A stretch of 64,000 nucleotides of DNA. It comes from Lojkania enalia. Lineage: Eukaryota; Ascomycota; Dothideomycetes; Pleosporales. The first letter of the stretch is position 1. Every line of letters starts with the position of its first letter. The position numbers were made by a program, and so were the translations under genes. Below are positions 44,034 through 55,309 of this stretch, piece by piece. The notes below the pieces were generated by a model. It was not told the DNA's origin. It worked only from the letters and a program-made list of their open reading frames with translations, and made no database searches. The DNA lies in assembly GCA_010094045.1 (NCBI GenBank), contig ML986657.1, positions 101,994 to 165,993 of the forward strand. The letters are read 5' to 3'.

Positions 44034-44559
44034 GGTATCGCATCGGGTCAAGTATAGCGTTACAGAAGCACTTCCATAAATTTTGTACGGGGTAACTATT
44101 TAACCCCGTAGTAGAAAGCGGCCCGTAGGTCAGAGCCCACCCGTAGGACTTGTGTTGAGATCAAATTCAAGTAAAATCTGACGTTGTGAGCTTACAAGTA
44201 TAACGAGGCTGAAAATGCCAAGGGCGGTTTGCTCTAAGCTTCGATGTTTACACCACCCAAGCACAGAGTCTCTCCTTCATGCCGTTCCCAAATGATTTGT
44301 GTTCAAAAGTACTAAGAGAGAAATTAATCGACCGCACGAAATGTGTTTTCCGAAATTTATTGTGAAGTGTTCATCCCGTCTGGCTGAGGTTGGGCTGGAT
44401 CGTCAGACCTGAGGATCGGCGGACCTGCTCGACGGCTGATTGGCACAACCCATCGGAAAACTTCGAAGCCGTATTCGCTTACCATATCAGCATACTCGCC
44501 CGTCCTTGTAACTCCACCAAGCTGCCGGGCTTGCTGTTGTGAATCTTGGTTACAACAGG
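44034..44559. promoter_or_regulatory. Divergent promoter with palindrome and CCCGTAG cluster
   Basis: 526 bp between the DUF6601 (minus) and STAND (plus) start codons. An exact 8-bp inverted repeat, TACGGGGT / ACCCCGTA with a 9-nt spacer, lies at 44086-44110, 53-77 bp upstream of the DUF6601 ATG. The heptamer CCCGTAG occurs three times within about 45 bp (about 44105-44146), overlapping the right arm. It may be a transcription-factor site cluster. Confidence 0.35.
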
Positions 44560-47500
44560 ATGCGCAATACGACAGATGAGCCTTCAAATACCCTGGGACC
44601 GCCACTCCTCCTTGCACATAACCCGAAGAGAGAAGCAGAACCTATACTGGGCCAGCTAGAGTTGTCTACGAGGCTGAAGATCTTTCCCGTGACCTATCGG
44701 CTACGGAGGATTCCTTATGGCGTGACGAAAGAGAAGTTAGCGCGAGCTATTGCGAGGTCAGACATCTTGGAACGAGACGGCGACGTCAAAATATCTTCGC
44801 TCGCCGAGGATCCATGTTGGGCTGGATACCAGATAGCAACTGGAGAGATCGGCTTCAAGCCCTCCTTCATCCAGGGCGGGCCTGCGACTCAGTCGAGAGA
44901 CGAATGGTTGCTAAAAACTGACGTTGCACTGCACGAGATTATCGTCGATAAGCACTTCCGGGGACTGACTCCTTTGCAGTCGACGAGAGCTTCAGAATGT
45001 AGTGTTGAGTACGTAGATTCAAATTTCGGTTCCGATTAGGGCTGATATTGGTAGTATTATTGCTCTCTCGGGGCTTGCTTCGCATGCCTTTGGATCCTTC
45101 AAGCAGAAAGGAGGATCCTACATGTGGCTGCGAGATGAACTCCCATCCTTCGTACCGCATGCACGAGTGCTAATTTACGGGTATGACACGCACCTGGAGA
45201 ATAGTCAGTCATTTGCAACTCTGGAAGATCTAGGTAGCCGCTTCGCTCAAGCAATCTGTACAGCGCGGAACTACTCTCGAAAGGAATCATCCTCTAGTCC
45301 CGAGCGGCCACTGCTCCTCCTGGGTCATAGCCTTGGTGGCATCGTCGTCAAGTCCGCCGTCGTCCAAATGAACAGAGCCAAGGACTTCGATCCATCGTAC
45401 CAAGCAAACCTAAAATCCATCTATGGAATATTGTGTTTTGGGACGCCAGCCACGGGTATGAATATCAAGCATTGGATACCAATGGTCAATGACAATCCAA
45501 ACCGCGGCCTAATAGAGCAATTGAACAGGGACAACGATTCGCTGCGAAACCTCAACCGAAATTTTCCGGTAGCCTTTTCCCTTCATGATTCAAAAGTCTT
45601 CTCCTACTATGAAACAGAACTATCCCCTACAGCACAACAGGCGGAAGACGGCAAGTGGGCTCTGAACGGGCCGTTGGAGAGGCTCGTGGATCCTACTGCA
45701 GCAATTAATGGCCGGCCCTGGGAAGCCGATTTTCCATTCGTACTCCCCATTCGGCGAAACCATTCCGAACTCGTCAAGTTTCCGCCTCGCGACGAAGATC
45801 TAGAGACGGTGCTAGTTCAGATTGGAAGGCTGTTTGCAGAAGCAATAGGCGCGGTGCGGCAGAGATTCGACCATACAAGTCCGTTCAGTATACCCCCCAA
45901 AAGCAGCTAAAGATAGCGATTTAACACGAAGAATAGGAGAAATCTACGAGTTTTCCCAAGTGGAGCAAGGTGAGTATATTTCTCACGGCAGGCGCCGAAC
46001 CATTAACCAACCAATCCAGACTGCGGCCGATCACTGAGCTTCGACGAGATAAATAACCGCTACATCGAGCTACGGCCCTCACCGGGGACGTGCTCCTGGG
46101 TATCCAAGCATCATCAATATCATGAGTGGCTCCGTGAATTCCAAAGCGTCCTCTTAATAACCGGAAAGCCGGGTTCCGGAAAATCTAATGCGATGAAGTA
46201 TCTCGTCGAGCATATTAGAAACGAGGCACGGTATAGGTCCATTGTGCTCAAGTACTTTTTCCACGGGGGCGGGACATCAACGCTTCAGAAATCGGTCGAG
46301 GGCATGCTGCAAACGTTCTTGTACCAGCTTTTGCAGGAGGCAACGCAGCATTCCGGGCCCTTAATAACCTATTTCACGGATAACGGCAAAGATGGAGAGA
46401 ACTCGAGGTGGCATGTTGCAGAACTACGCGACCTACTAGAAACCATCGTCTCGAGGGTTCGTCAAGATCTAGATGTCTTCATTTTCATCGACGCGCTGGA
46501 CGAAAGCGAGAGTGCAGATACTGATCGCGTCTTCCTAGACCTATGTCGAAGCCTGTTTCTGGCGTCTCCGAATGTATACGGGAAGCTGCATGTGTGCATA
46601 TCGCACCGCGAATATCCCGTCCTGAGTACACTGCACAGGGACAGTATTAGGAAGATCTACGCCGACAGGAACAACGGCGATGACTTGAGACGATATGTCG
46701 AAGCACAACTTAATGACATGGAGATCCTGTCACCTCGCGACTTCGTACTGAAGGATATGATTTTATCGAGGGCGCGTGGCATCTTCCTCTGGGTTCGGCT
46801 CACGCTCGAAACGATTGAGCGGCTTGATCTCGCCGGCGACGGAGACATCAGCACACTGAAAGAAGCCATCCGGGAAACTCCAAAGGATCTCAATGATTTG
46901 TATTCCGTCCTTATACCCGGAACCTTGAGGGGCCATGAGAAGAACCTGGCGCGGAAACTGTTCCAGTGGGTGTGCTTTTCCTGCTGGCCGTTGACACTGG
47001 ATGATATCCGCGAGGCCATGGCACTGGATCCAGAAATGGAGGAATCATCCATATCAGCGTATCAAGGAACGTCTTCGTACATCTTCGACCATGATCAGCT
47101 AGTGCGCAAGATACGGAGCCTCTCTCACGGCCTCTTGGAAGTCGTAGACAACACGAGGACTAATAGATACAACTATGCGCTCGAGACGTACATGCCAACA
47201 GTGCAATTAATTCATCAATCTGTCAAGGACTTTTTACTTCACTCTGGCCTCGCCCTGCTGGAGACGCGCGGAAGCCGGAGCGAGAACATTGTCGGCTGGG
47301 CCCATTTTGAGCTATCTAGAAGCTCCATCCGGTATTTAACGACCTCAGAAATCCTCGGTGAGCCATCTACCAATATCTGGAAACTAATTCGCCAGTATCC
47401 GTTCATCGACACAGCGATTGATTGGGAGTATCACGTTACACTAGTCGAGAAGGCCAGAATCCCACAAGGCGACCTCGTGAAGCTGCTTACCTGGCCCATC

Positions 47501-48460
47501 TTCCCTGCCTTCAAGCGCTTTGTTGGGAGTACAGTGCCGGGCCTCGCTCCTACATCCCCTGTGCACTTATTTGCGGACCGGGGCTGGCTATCTCCACTAC
47601 AAGCCTTCTACCGCGACGTTTGCGCCCAAGGAAACAGCTCGGTGCACAATATCTTCGACGCCGCGGACGACCAAGGAATCACCCCCTTATACCTCGCAGC
47701 GTCCAGTAAGCGGCACAAAGTCGTAGAATGGCTTCTGCAAATCCTCCCGCACGCAAACATCACCGGCAGAATCCTGTCACTAGCTGCTGCCGATGCATCA
47801 ACCGATCTCCTGGGCCTTCTCCTAAATGCTATAAAAGTCCGATTACCGTTAGTGGAGGCCCTCACAGATGAAGATATCAGTGGGATAATCGGTTCCATGC
47901 GCCACCGTGCAGCCGGCATCCGCTGGCTAAACCAGCAATTGGGATGCGCAGACTGGATCACACACCACGTTCTCCTCTCGGCTGCAACTCGCGACAAAGC
48001 TGCCCCAGAAGCCCTCCGCCAACTCATCAAGCTGAAAAATCCAGAAGTTAAAATCACGCAGGACCTCGTTCGCGCGGTGCTGAGCCGTGGTCATTCGGAT
48101 ATGCTGCGCTCGGTCGTTGTTGCAGGAACCTACGATCTCGGCTTGACTGACGAGACTCTTAACATATTTCTTCGGAAAGTAAAAGGATGGGAGACCCTGT
48201 CCGTCGCTGTGCGCCAGCAGAACCATTCATCGCAGAGCCCGAACGAGATCGTGCACCGCGAGACGCTGCTCGACAAGTACGATGAAGATAAAGTGATACG
48301 ATTGCACGCCTTGCGTGACGAGTTCATGCGGCTACTTTTCCCTGATAATGACGTCTCGCATGTCACGAGCGAGATAAGGAATGCGGCCTTCTTCCCTCGC
48401 CGTCCGACATCGCTGGAGGATCCGGCTTCGAAGAGGAAAAAGAGGATTAGATGGAAGTAA
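44560..48460 (+). CDS. STAND protein: alpha/beta-hydrolase + NACHT + degenerate ankyrin-like region
   Basis: Exons 44560-45008, 45055-45878, 45937-45969 and 46020-48460, 1248 aa. The introns (46, 58, 50 bp) were chosen because they restore frame and motifs: DIIALSGLASHAFGSF after intron 1 and QVEQ-DCGRSLSF after intron 3. Residues 1-140 are the divergent N-terminus. The hydrolase spans about 150-400, with the nucleophile elbow LLLLGHSLGGIVVKS (Ser near 239), as in patatin-independent lipase-like STAND proteins. NACHT follows: Walker A ITGKPGSGKSNAM (about 482), Walker B DVFIFIDALDES (about 590), then sensor-like LHVCISHREYP. GIFLWVRLTLE and the VQLIHQSVKDFLLHSG motif follow as usual. The C-terminal 400 residues hold one readable ankyrin-like unit (DDQGITPLYLAASSKRHKVVEWLLQ) and degenerate helices. 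Such proteins act in non-self recognition and cell death. Ligand unknown. Confidence 0.87.
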
Positions 48461-49863
48461 GATAAGGAGCCATGGTACTCCAGAACGTAGATCCTAATCC
48501 ATGTAATCTCCCCATTTATGAATAAGGCGACAGTGATGCGTAGTACAGTGCATAAGGCAGTTGATAAGCATCCCGCACACCCAACCATCTGTGCCGAATT
48601 CCAAGTTAGCTCTCTGTTCCCCTTAATACCCTCTATTGATCACAATCTAGGTAATTTATTTAATCCTCAACGCCCGTCACAGTCAAACACTACCCTCTAA
48701 AATCACGCCCATGTCTTCAATATTCCCTCACCCACCTCCCTCCCTAATCCTATCCCTTCAACCTTCCTTCCTCTAAGATAGTATCAAAGAGATGCGAAGA
48801 AATTTAATGATTGCTGTAAGAGGCCAGCAGAACCCCTTATATATAGAGATATCCGCATATGAGGCTATACCATATAGGGAGAGCATACGACACTTCCCCT
48901 CTACCTCTGGTCCTCAATCCCGAAATCTGCACCGATACCACTACCTCCATACCTACCCGCATAACATACCATCAATCCCGATTCCAAATACCCATAATAT
49001 ATTAGAGTAATAAATATAGTTACCTGGTCAAATCATTATACGAAACCAATTCGATTCGAATTCATCGTTCCAATACTAGGCATAAATCAAAAGACATGCC
49101 CACCCTACAACCCTCCATCCCTTTTTTACCTACCCAAACCGACTTCGCAACACCCAGTTCATATAGTCGATGCGAGACAACTAGTCTATTAAATCCCCCA
49201 AGTTCTCTATCCCATCGAATTTGAGTCATCCCAATATACCACCCCACTCTTTGAGCCTAATGTATTCTGCTTAATTCCCTTTGGAACTTCAATGTCTTAC
49301 CCATTTTTCCCCGGCTCGATCGCTATTCACAATCTCACACGGCCCACACTATGCAGACCATAGTTGTATTACTTAAAACCCACATATACTTCACACTAGG
49401 CATAATAAAAATCGAGACAAAGTATTGAAGGTGTTGAACGTCCTTCAATTCATTACTACTCAACATATCCTCTCCGATCAGACAGCCATCATCCCTCCCT
49501 AAACATCATCATGATGACCATGCAAAAAAGTCCCAAACCTGTTGAAGTCTCGTCCCAATCCCAGTCCCAATTCCAATTCCAAAACGCCACTATGCATGCC
49601 AGAAAACCTCCGCATACACCCATCATATTGTTTCTTTTGACGAAAAAAAAAAAAAAAATATTTATTTGAACGCCCATGTTGAAGTCGCTCATAAGCCACC
49701 CCCACCCAGACCCAAATCATGCAGGTTGAACTTTTTTGGTATCATAACACATAAACACACATTACATATGCAGCTGTTGAGGTTACTGCTTTACATCTAT
49801 TCCCACATACGCCACGAAGCGTAATAAACGGGCAGGAAAGCCCTGAATAAGTTTCTCAGAAAT
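48461..49863. other. Convergent intergenic region
   Basis: 1.4 kb between the STAND gene and the methionine synthase gene, which converge. AT-rich, with a run of 15 A at 49643-49657 and CA/CT-rich stretches. Both 3' UTRs lie here. The short open frames have no motif. Confidence 0.45.
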
Positions 49864-52315
49864 TTACGTCTTTTGCAGGCGGAAATACTTAGCCGCGTTG
49901 ACCATGTTAGTGAGCGACGCGATGGTCTCGGGCCAACCGCGAGTCTTGAGCCCGCAGTCGGGGTTGATCCACAGCTGTTCCGAGGTCAAGTTCTCCAACA
50001 TCTCCGTGATGCGCTCCCTGATTTCAGCCTCGGGAGGAACACGGGGGGCATGAATGTCATAGACACCAGGGCCGATGTGACGTGGGTACTTCTGGTCCTT
50101 GAAGACGCTGAGTAGCTTAGCGTCGCTCTTGCTGTTCTCGATGGAGAGGACATCAGCGTCAAGAGCGGCAATGGCATGGAAGAAATCCTGGAACTCGGAG
50201 TAGCAGAAGTGAGAGTGGATCTGAGTGCCATCCTGAACGCCAGCAGTTGCAAGCTTGAATGCATCGACTGCCCACTGGAGGTATTTTTCACGTTCTTCAC
50301 CTTTGCGAAGCGGAAGACCCTCTCGCAAAGCAGGCTCATCAACCTGAATAACCCAGATGCCGTTGGTTTCGAGATCGAGGACTTCGTCGCGAAGGGCAAG
50401 GGCAAGCTGTTGCGCTTGCACAGATTGGTGAACATCATCACGAGGGAAGGACCACCGGAGGCAGGTGATGGGTCCCGTGAGCATTCCCTTGACTGGCCTG
50501 AATTTACCATTTCGTTTCTTTTCTGTGTTTTGGTCAACCTTTTCTCCGTTGGCATAGTCTAAGGCATATTTCGACTCCTTCACAGTCATAGGCGCTGGAC
50601 GAGAGATGTCTCCAACGATGATAGGAGGGCGCACGCAACGGGATCCATAAGATTGCACCCAGCCATTGGTGGTGAAGACATAGCCATCAAGCTGCTCGCC
50701 GAAGTATTGGACCATGTCGTTTCGCTCTGGTTCGCCGTGGACTAAGACGTCGAGGTCAAGGTTCACTTGTTTATTAATAACATCCTCGATCTGTCCATTA
50801 ATGAAATCCTCGTATTGCTGGGCGGTAATATCGCCTTTGGTGAATAGACCACGTTGTTTGCGGATTTCCCCTGTCTGTGGGAAGGAACCTATCGTGGTGG
50901 TAGGGAACTTGGGAAGGTTGAGTTTCTCCTTTTGTTGTGCGTATCGGACGTGGAATTGGCTCTTCCGATCGTGATCCTCTGGTTTGACACTAGCTTGGCG
51001 GTCCTTGACTGCCTTGTTATTGGTGCGTTTGGAAGAGGCACGAGCTTGCACGGATTTGGCGTTAGCCTCGAGAGCTTCCTGGACAGAGTTGGGACCGTCG
51101 GTGACGGCTTTTGCGATGATAACAACTTCTGTTGCTTTCTGAACCGCGAAAGAGAACCAGTCTTTTACTTCCACAGGTAGCTTCTTCTCGCTTTCTAAGG
51201 AATGCGGGGTGTGGAGAAGGGAGCTCGAAGTAGCAACAATGACACGGTCCTTGCCAAGTTTTTGGATGGCAGCCTCCACCTTCTCAATGGCCTGCTGGAA
51301 GTTTGTCTTCCAAATGTTTCGGCCATCAACGACACCGGCGGAGAGAACTTGGCTGGAGCCGAGGCGCCCGATAACAAGGTTAAGCTGCTCAGGATTCCTC
51401 ACAAGATCGATGTGAATGCCATACACGTTCTGCAGAGCAGGAAAGACATCGAGGTTATGGACGATATCACCGAAGTACGTGGCAACCATAAGCTGTGGGA
51501 GCTTGTCACCAACAAGCTTCTCATACGCGGGCTTGAAGGCAGCCTTAATCTTAGGAGCAAGGTCATAGACGAGGACCGGCTCATCAATCTGAACAGTCTC
51601 CGCGCCAGCAGCCTTAAGCTTCTCGAGTAGCTCGATGTATACTGGAAGAAGCTTGCTGAGGAGAGAGATGGGATCGACAGATTGGTCACGATCAGCCTTG
51701 CCCAGGGCGAGGAAGGAAACAGGGCCGATCAGGACAGGACGGGTGATAATGCCGGCCTCCTTAGCCTCGAGGAATTCGACGACGGGCTTGGGGTTGTCGG
51801 CGAGCTTGAATGTCTGGTCGTCTTGGAAAGTCGGCTTGACGTAGTGGTAGTTGGAGTCGAACCACTTGACCATTTCCTGCAGCAATGTTTAGTAATACCG
51901 CCGTGACACCGCCAAGCTTCGGCGACTTACCAGAGCCGGGACGTCGACACCATCCCGCTGACGGCTGCGGCCCATGGCGAAGTAGATATCAATGGGATCC
52001 ACCGGAAGCTCGGAATATCGCTTTGGAATGACCTTCGGGCAGTTAGCGATCCTGCTGGGGACGATGTAGTTAGAAGTTGCTTACATTGAACAGCTCGATG
52101 TGGTCAAGGAGGTGGTCGTAGAAGGAGAAGTCATTGCTGGGAATGACGTCGACGCCAGCGTCCTTTTGGATCTTCCAGTGCTCCAACCGGAGTCGCTTGC
52201 CCTCCTTGAGCAAGTCATCCCGGGAAAGCTTGTCACTCCAGTATGCTTCCGTGGCCTTCTTCAGCTCACGTTTGGCGCCCATGCGGGGGAACCCGAGGAC
52301 TGAGGACTGAACCAT
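49864..52315 (-). CDS. metE/MET6: Cobalamin-independent methionine synthase
   Basis: Spliced as 52315-52085, 52032-51931 and 51876-49864, giving 781 aa. Introns of 52 and 54 bp are both phase 0. The start MVQSSVLGFPRMGAKRELK is the standard N-terminus. FAMGRSRQRDG comes from the small middle exon. The C-terminal catalytic domain holds FPTTTIGSFPQT, RNDMVQYFGEQLDGY and VQSYGSRCVRPP. The zinc ligands are in HSHFCYSEF (H667, C669) and NPDCGLKTRGW (C752). The enzyme transfers the methyl group of 5-methyltetrahydrofolate to homocysteine, the last step of methionine synthesis, in the cytosol. It is slightly longer than the usual 765-770 residues; part of the excess may be the Lys/Arg-rich hinge (ASSKRTNNKAVKDRQ). 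A CT-rich tract upstream of the ATG on the coding strand fits high expression. Confidence 0.95.
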
Positions 52316-52515
52316 AGTGGCAGTCGGCGAAGGAGAAAAAAAATTAAGAGATCGGTATTAGATGTCTGAGGCGAATTGAGGGGGAAAAAAGGTAAACCGG
52401 AGTGGAATTGGGACGAAAATGGGAGGGGAGAGGATGAGAGGGGGAAGAGAGGAGGGATGGGAGAGGATGACAGGAGGATGAGAGGGAGGAGGGGCACGAC
52501 ATAGGACAATATTAG
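52316..52515 (-). promoter_or_regulatory. CT-rich leader/promoter of methionine synthase
   Basis: On the coding (minus) strand almost the whole interval is pyrimidine: the plus strand reads GAGGGGGAAGAGAGGAGGG and similar over about 52375-52500. Long CT tracts before the start codon are typical of strongly expressed filamentous-fungal genes and often mark transcription start. No TATA box was seen. Confidence 0.45.
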
Positions 52516-53368
52516 TAAGGGGACGCGGCGGTGTGCTTCACAGTTTTCTGTTGGTGCTGCATGTAGGATGACTCGCTAATCCGCTTTTGGCTCACCGCCT
52601 TTGACTACCACCCTGTCCGGGCTCACTTCACGAACACGGGACAGCTGCACCGGCGCTGGCATCAATATCGAATGTCCCCGTCGCCGGGTTTTCGACGTCG
52701 GCCTTGCATCAATGGACCTGGTTGTCCGTTCGTGGTAGGCGCTCCCTGGTACTACTCTACTGAGCTTCCCCATGCGACGCAGGCCAGAATCTTCGTATCT
52801 AGTGTCGTCTGTGAACCGCAGATCGTGTCGGTCTCCGACGTCGGAGTCGGAGCTTCCATCTAGGCCCCTCGTCCGTTCTACTATCTCTCCGAAGTACATG
52901 CAGACTTCGAGCGGTCGTTAGATAAGAGCAGAAAAGTTTCGCGCTAAGGAGACCGTAGCAATTGGCCCTCACTGAGAGACATGTTCATTGACATCTGGCC
53001 CGGCGTGCTGTCATGAATCTTCCTGCCGCTGCCTTAGCGACACATTCCGGTGCAGGGGTCAATGAGCGGCTGCGGGAAGCATCCTAACCGCTGTTCAAAC
53101 TCATTTCTAACAATTCCGTTGCGAGTCTTCGCTCAAAGTCGACATTTCTGCTATTCACAATGCGTTCGCATCAATCTGATCTTCAAGGTCCCTCTCTAGC
53201 GGCGATCTGCCGGCAGAACTAGGGCCGAAGAGATCTACCTGGCCCGGCTGCTAATTACCCCGCTATCTTGTGTAGATATTATATCGACGATCGAAACAGG
53301 CCTCTTCTATACCTGTGAGTCAGAATCAACCCATCAACCTCACCCCATTCTCCGCAGTTTTCCTCACC
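52516..53368. other. Divergent intergenic region, MetE / SDR
   Basis: About 850 bp. One 107-codon minus-strand frame (52576-52899) starts with ATG but is Arg/Asp-rich without a motif; I do not call it. The right end holds the SDR promoter. Confidence 0.35.
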
Positions 53369-54325
53369 ATGTCCAGACCAGGCACAGCTCGATCCTTCTC
53401 CACGAATCTGACCGGCGGATCCGGCTTTCGCGTGCTCGAAGGAAGGGTTGGCATCGTTACGGGTGCATCGAGAGGTAATATTACTCATCCGAGTACCGAA
53501 AAATGAGAAGCTCATCATCCCTCAGGCATCGGAGCAGCGATCGCCCGAAACCTCGCCAGCAAAGGCTGCAGCCTCGTTCTCAACTACTCGTCCGACTCCT
53601 CCGCCAAGATCGCCGAAGACCTCGCCTCGGAACTAGAAGCAGAGCATGGCGTCAAGGCGGTGCCGGTGCAAGCAAACATGGGCTCAGAGAATGGACCGAA
53701 GCACATTGTTGAAATAGCAAAGAACCATTTCCAGCACCCCAAGACGCAGAAGTTCCAGATTGACATCATTATAAACAACGCGGGCGTGGCAGGTAACCAG
53801 GCGATTCAGAACATCGAGGTAGGGGAATTTGCGCGGCAATACAATGTTAACGTGCGGGGACCCCTGCTTCTTGTACAGGCAGCCATGCCCTATCTCCCTC
53901 ATGACCGCTCAGGCCGCATCGTCAACGTCTCATCAGTAAGCTCGACACTGGGATACCACACCCAGTCCGTCTACGGCGGAACGAAGGCCGCCCTCGAAAG
54001 CATGACGCGGACATGGTCCCGTGAGCTCGCCGAACGCGCTACCGTCAATGCCATCAATCCGGGGCCAGTAGCGACGGACATGTACTCGAACACTGACGAC
54101 GACTTCGTGGCGAGGAATAAGCCTTTCATCGAGAACACGCCATTGTCAGCGCCCCGCAAAGGAATCGATTCAGAAGAGATATACGAGGCTGCGACGAAAG
54201 CGGGAGGGAGGCCTGCGTATAGCGAGGAGATTGCGGGGGCGGTGGCGATGCTCTGCACGCCGGAAGCTGGGTGGACGACAGGCAGCGTGATATGCGCCAA
54301 TGGGGGCATGAAGTTTAGTTTCTAG
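53369..54325 (+). CDS. Short-chain dehydrogenase/reductase, classical SDR
   Basis: Exons 53369-53474 and 53526-54325 (51-bp intron splitting the Gly codon of TGASRG-IG), 301 aa. NAD(P)-binding motif T-G-A-S-R-G-I-G at about residues 31-38, then NNAGVAG (about 112). Catalytic residues sit in VNVSSVSS (Ser), S-V-Y-G-G-T-K (Tyr/Lys), followed by NAINPGPVATDM. The end WTTGSVICANGGMKF is typical of 3-oxoacyl-ACP-reductase-like SDRs. After the first beta strand LVLNYSSDSS has no acidic residue right after the strand, which favours NADPH. The N-terminus (MSRPGTARSFSTN) is Ser/Arg-rich and might be a weak mitochondrial presequence. The substrate cannot be told. Confidence 0.9.
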
Positions 54326-55309
54326 AGGGGGATGGTATTAGGCTTTAAAAAATTGTATGCAATGAGCGGCGTGGGGTTTGAAATCCGAGTTCGATCAAAG
54401 TGTTGATATCAGTAGCAGCGGGGTGGTTCAGTTTTGTACCTCGGTACAAGCTGCTCGCTAGGATACGCTGAAGGAAAGCTACATGCATCGAAATACCTCT
54501 TCACACAAAGGTAATATACAGAATATATCAACGCGATTAAACAATAAGGTTTACAAATGCTAAGTATACAGTGTTTGAAGGTTGCCGCGGTTGTTAGATC
54601 ATTCCCACATCTCATAGGTAGAAGCGCAAAGCTTTACAGCATGGACGACACGTGATATTCCAAGCTTCCTGCCCAATTGGACACAGGCTAGGCTTGGCGC
54701 ACGAGTCGGTGCGGCTACAACCACTTTCCAAACCCCTCTTCTTCCGCCATCCTAGAAACTCTTGTCGTTGAAACGCCACCTTCACGCCCCTCAGCAAGGC
54801 GGACGGCATGATGCGATGCGCAATCTTGATTTGCCCGGCGGTTTATCTCGCAGACATGTCTAGAACCAAGGCGTGGGCCGGTTGCTCCGCGCAACGGCTT
54901 GTTTACTGTCTAGCTAGCCCAAGTTGCAGCAGCCGCCGCGTTCCATGCCGCACATACGGACTGCCGTCTCACGCTGTGATTGGGCTGCGGTGCTGAGCTT
55001 CGGCTTGCGAAAGGCTGCGCGTGGAAAGTCTGATGCTGCATTGCGCCATCGGTGGCTGGGTCTCTGTTTATTGACCCGCTTGGTATCCCGCCTTGCTTCT
55101 CATGCGTGCATCCGTGCGCGAACGAGAGATCTGAGATACAGTAACCTCCAACCCATCTTCCTTTCCTTCCGTCTTGTTTCTCAGATTTAGTCACTGTCCT
55201 CTCTCTGTATCACGCTGCCTCGACACCCCGCAGCAGCGCGTTCCATGGAGGGTTCGGAACTGCATTCGGGCTGAAGGTCCTCGCATGTCATCCATCGCTG
55301 ACTCTCATA
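54326..55309. other. Intergenic, promoter of the Kelch gene
   Basis: 984 bp. The right part is GC-richer with a pyrimidine-rich segment (55150-55215). Open frames of 60-120 codons near 54808-55309 overlap each other on both strands and are probably chance. No RNA gene was seen. Confidence 0.4.

Noticed and set aside
45009..45039. 31-bp intron in the STAND gene
   Set aside because: It keeps frame but is too short for an ascomycete intron. The 46-bp choice ending at 45054 has a GCTGAT branch and gives the family motif DIIALSG.
52576..52899. 107-aa minus-strand ORF upstream of methionine synthase
   Set aside because: It has an ATG but no motif, and its Arg/Asp-rich composition is typical of antisense reading of GC-rich leader DNA.
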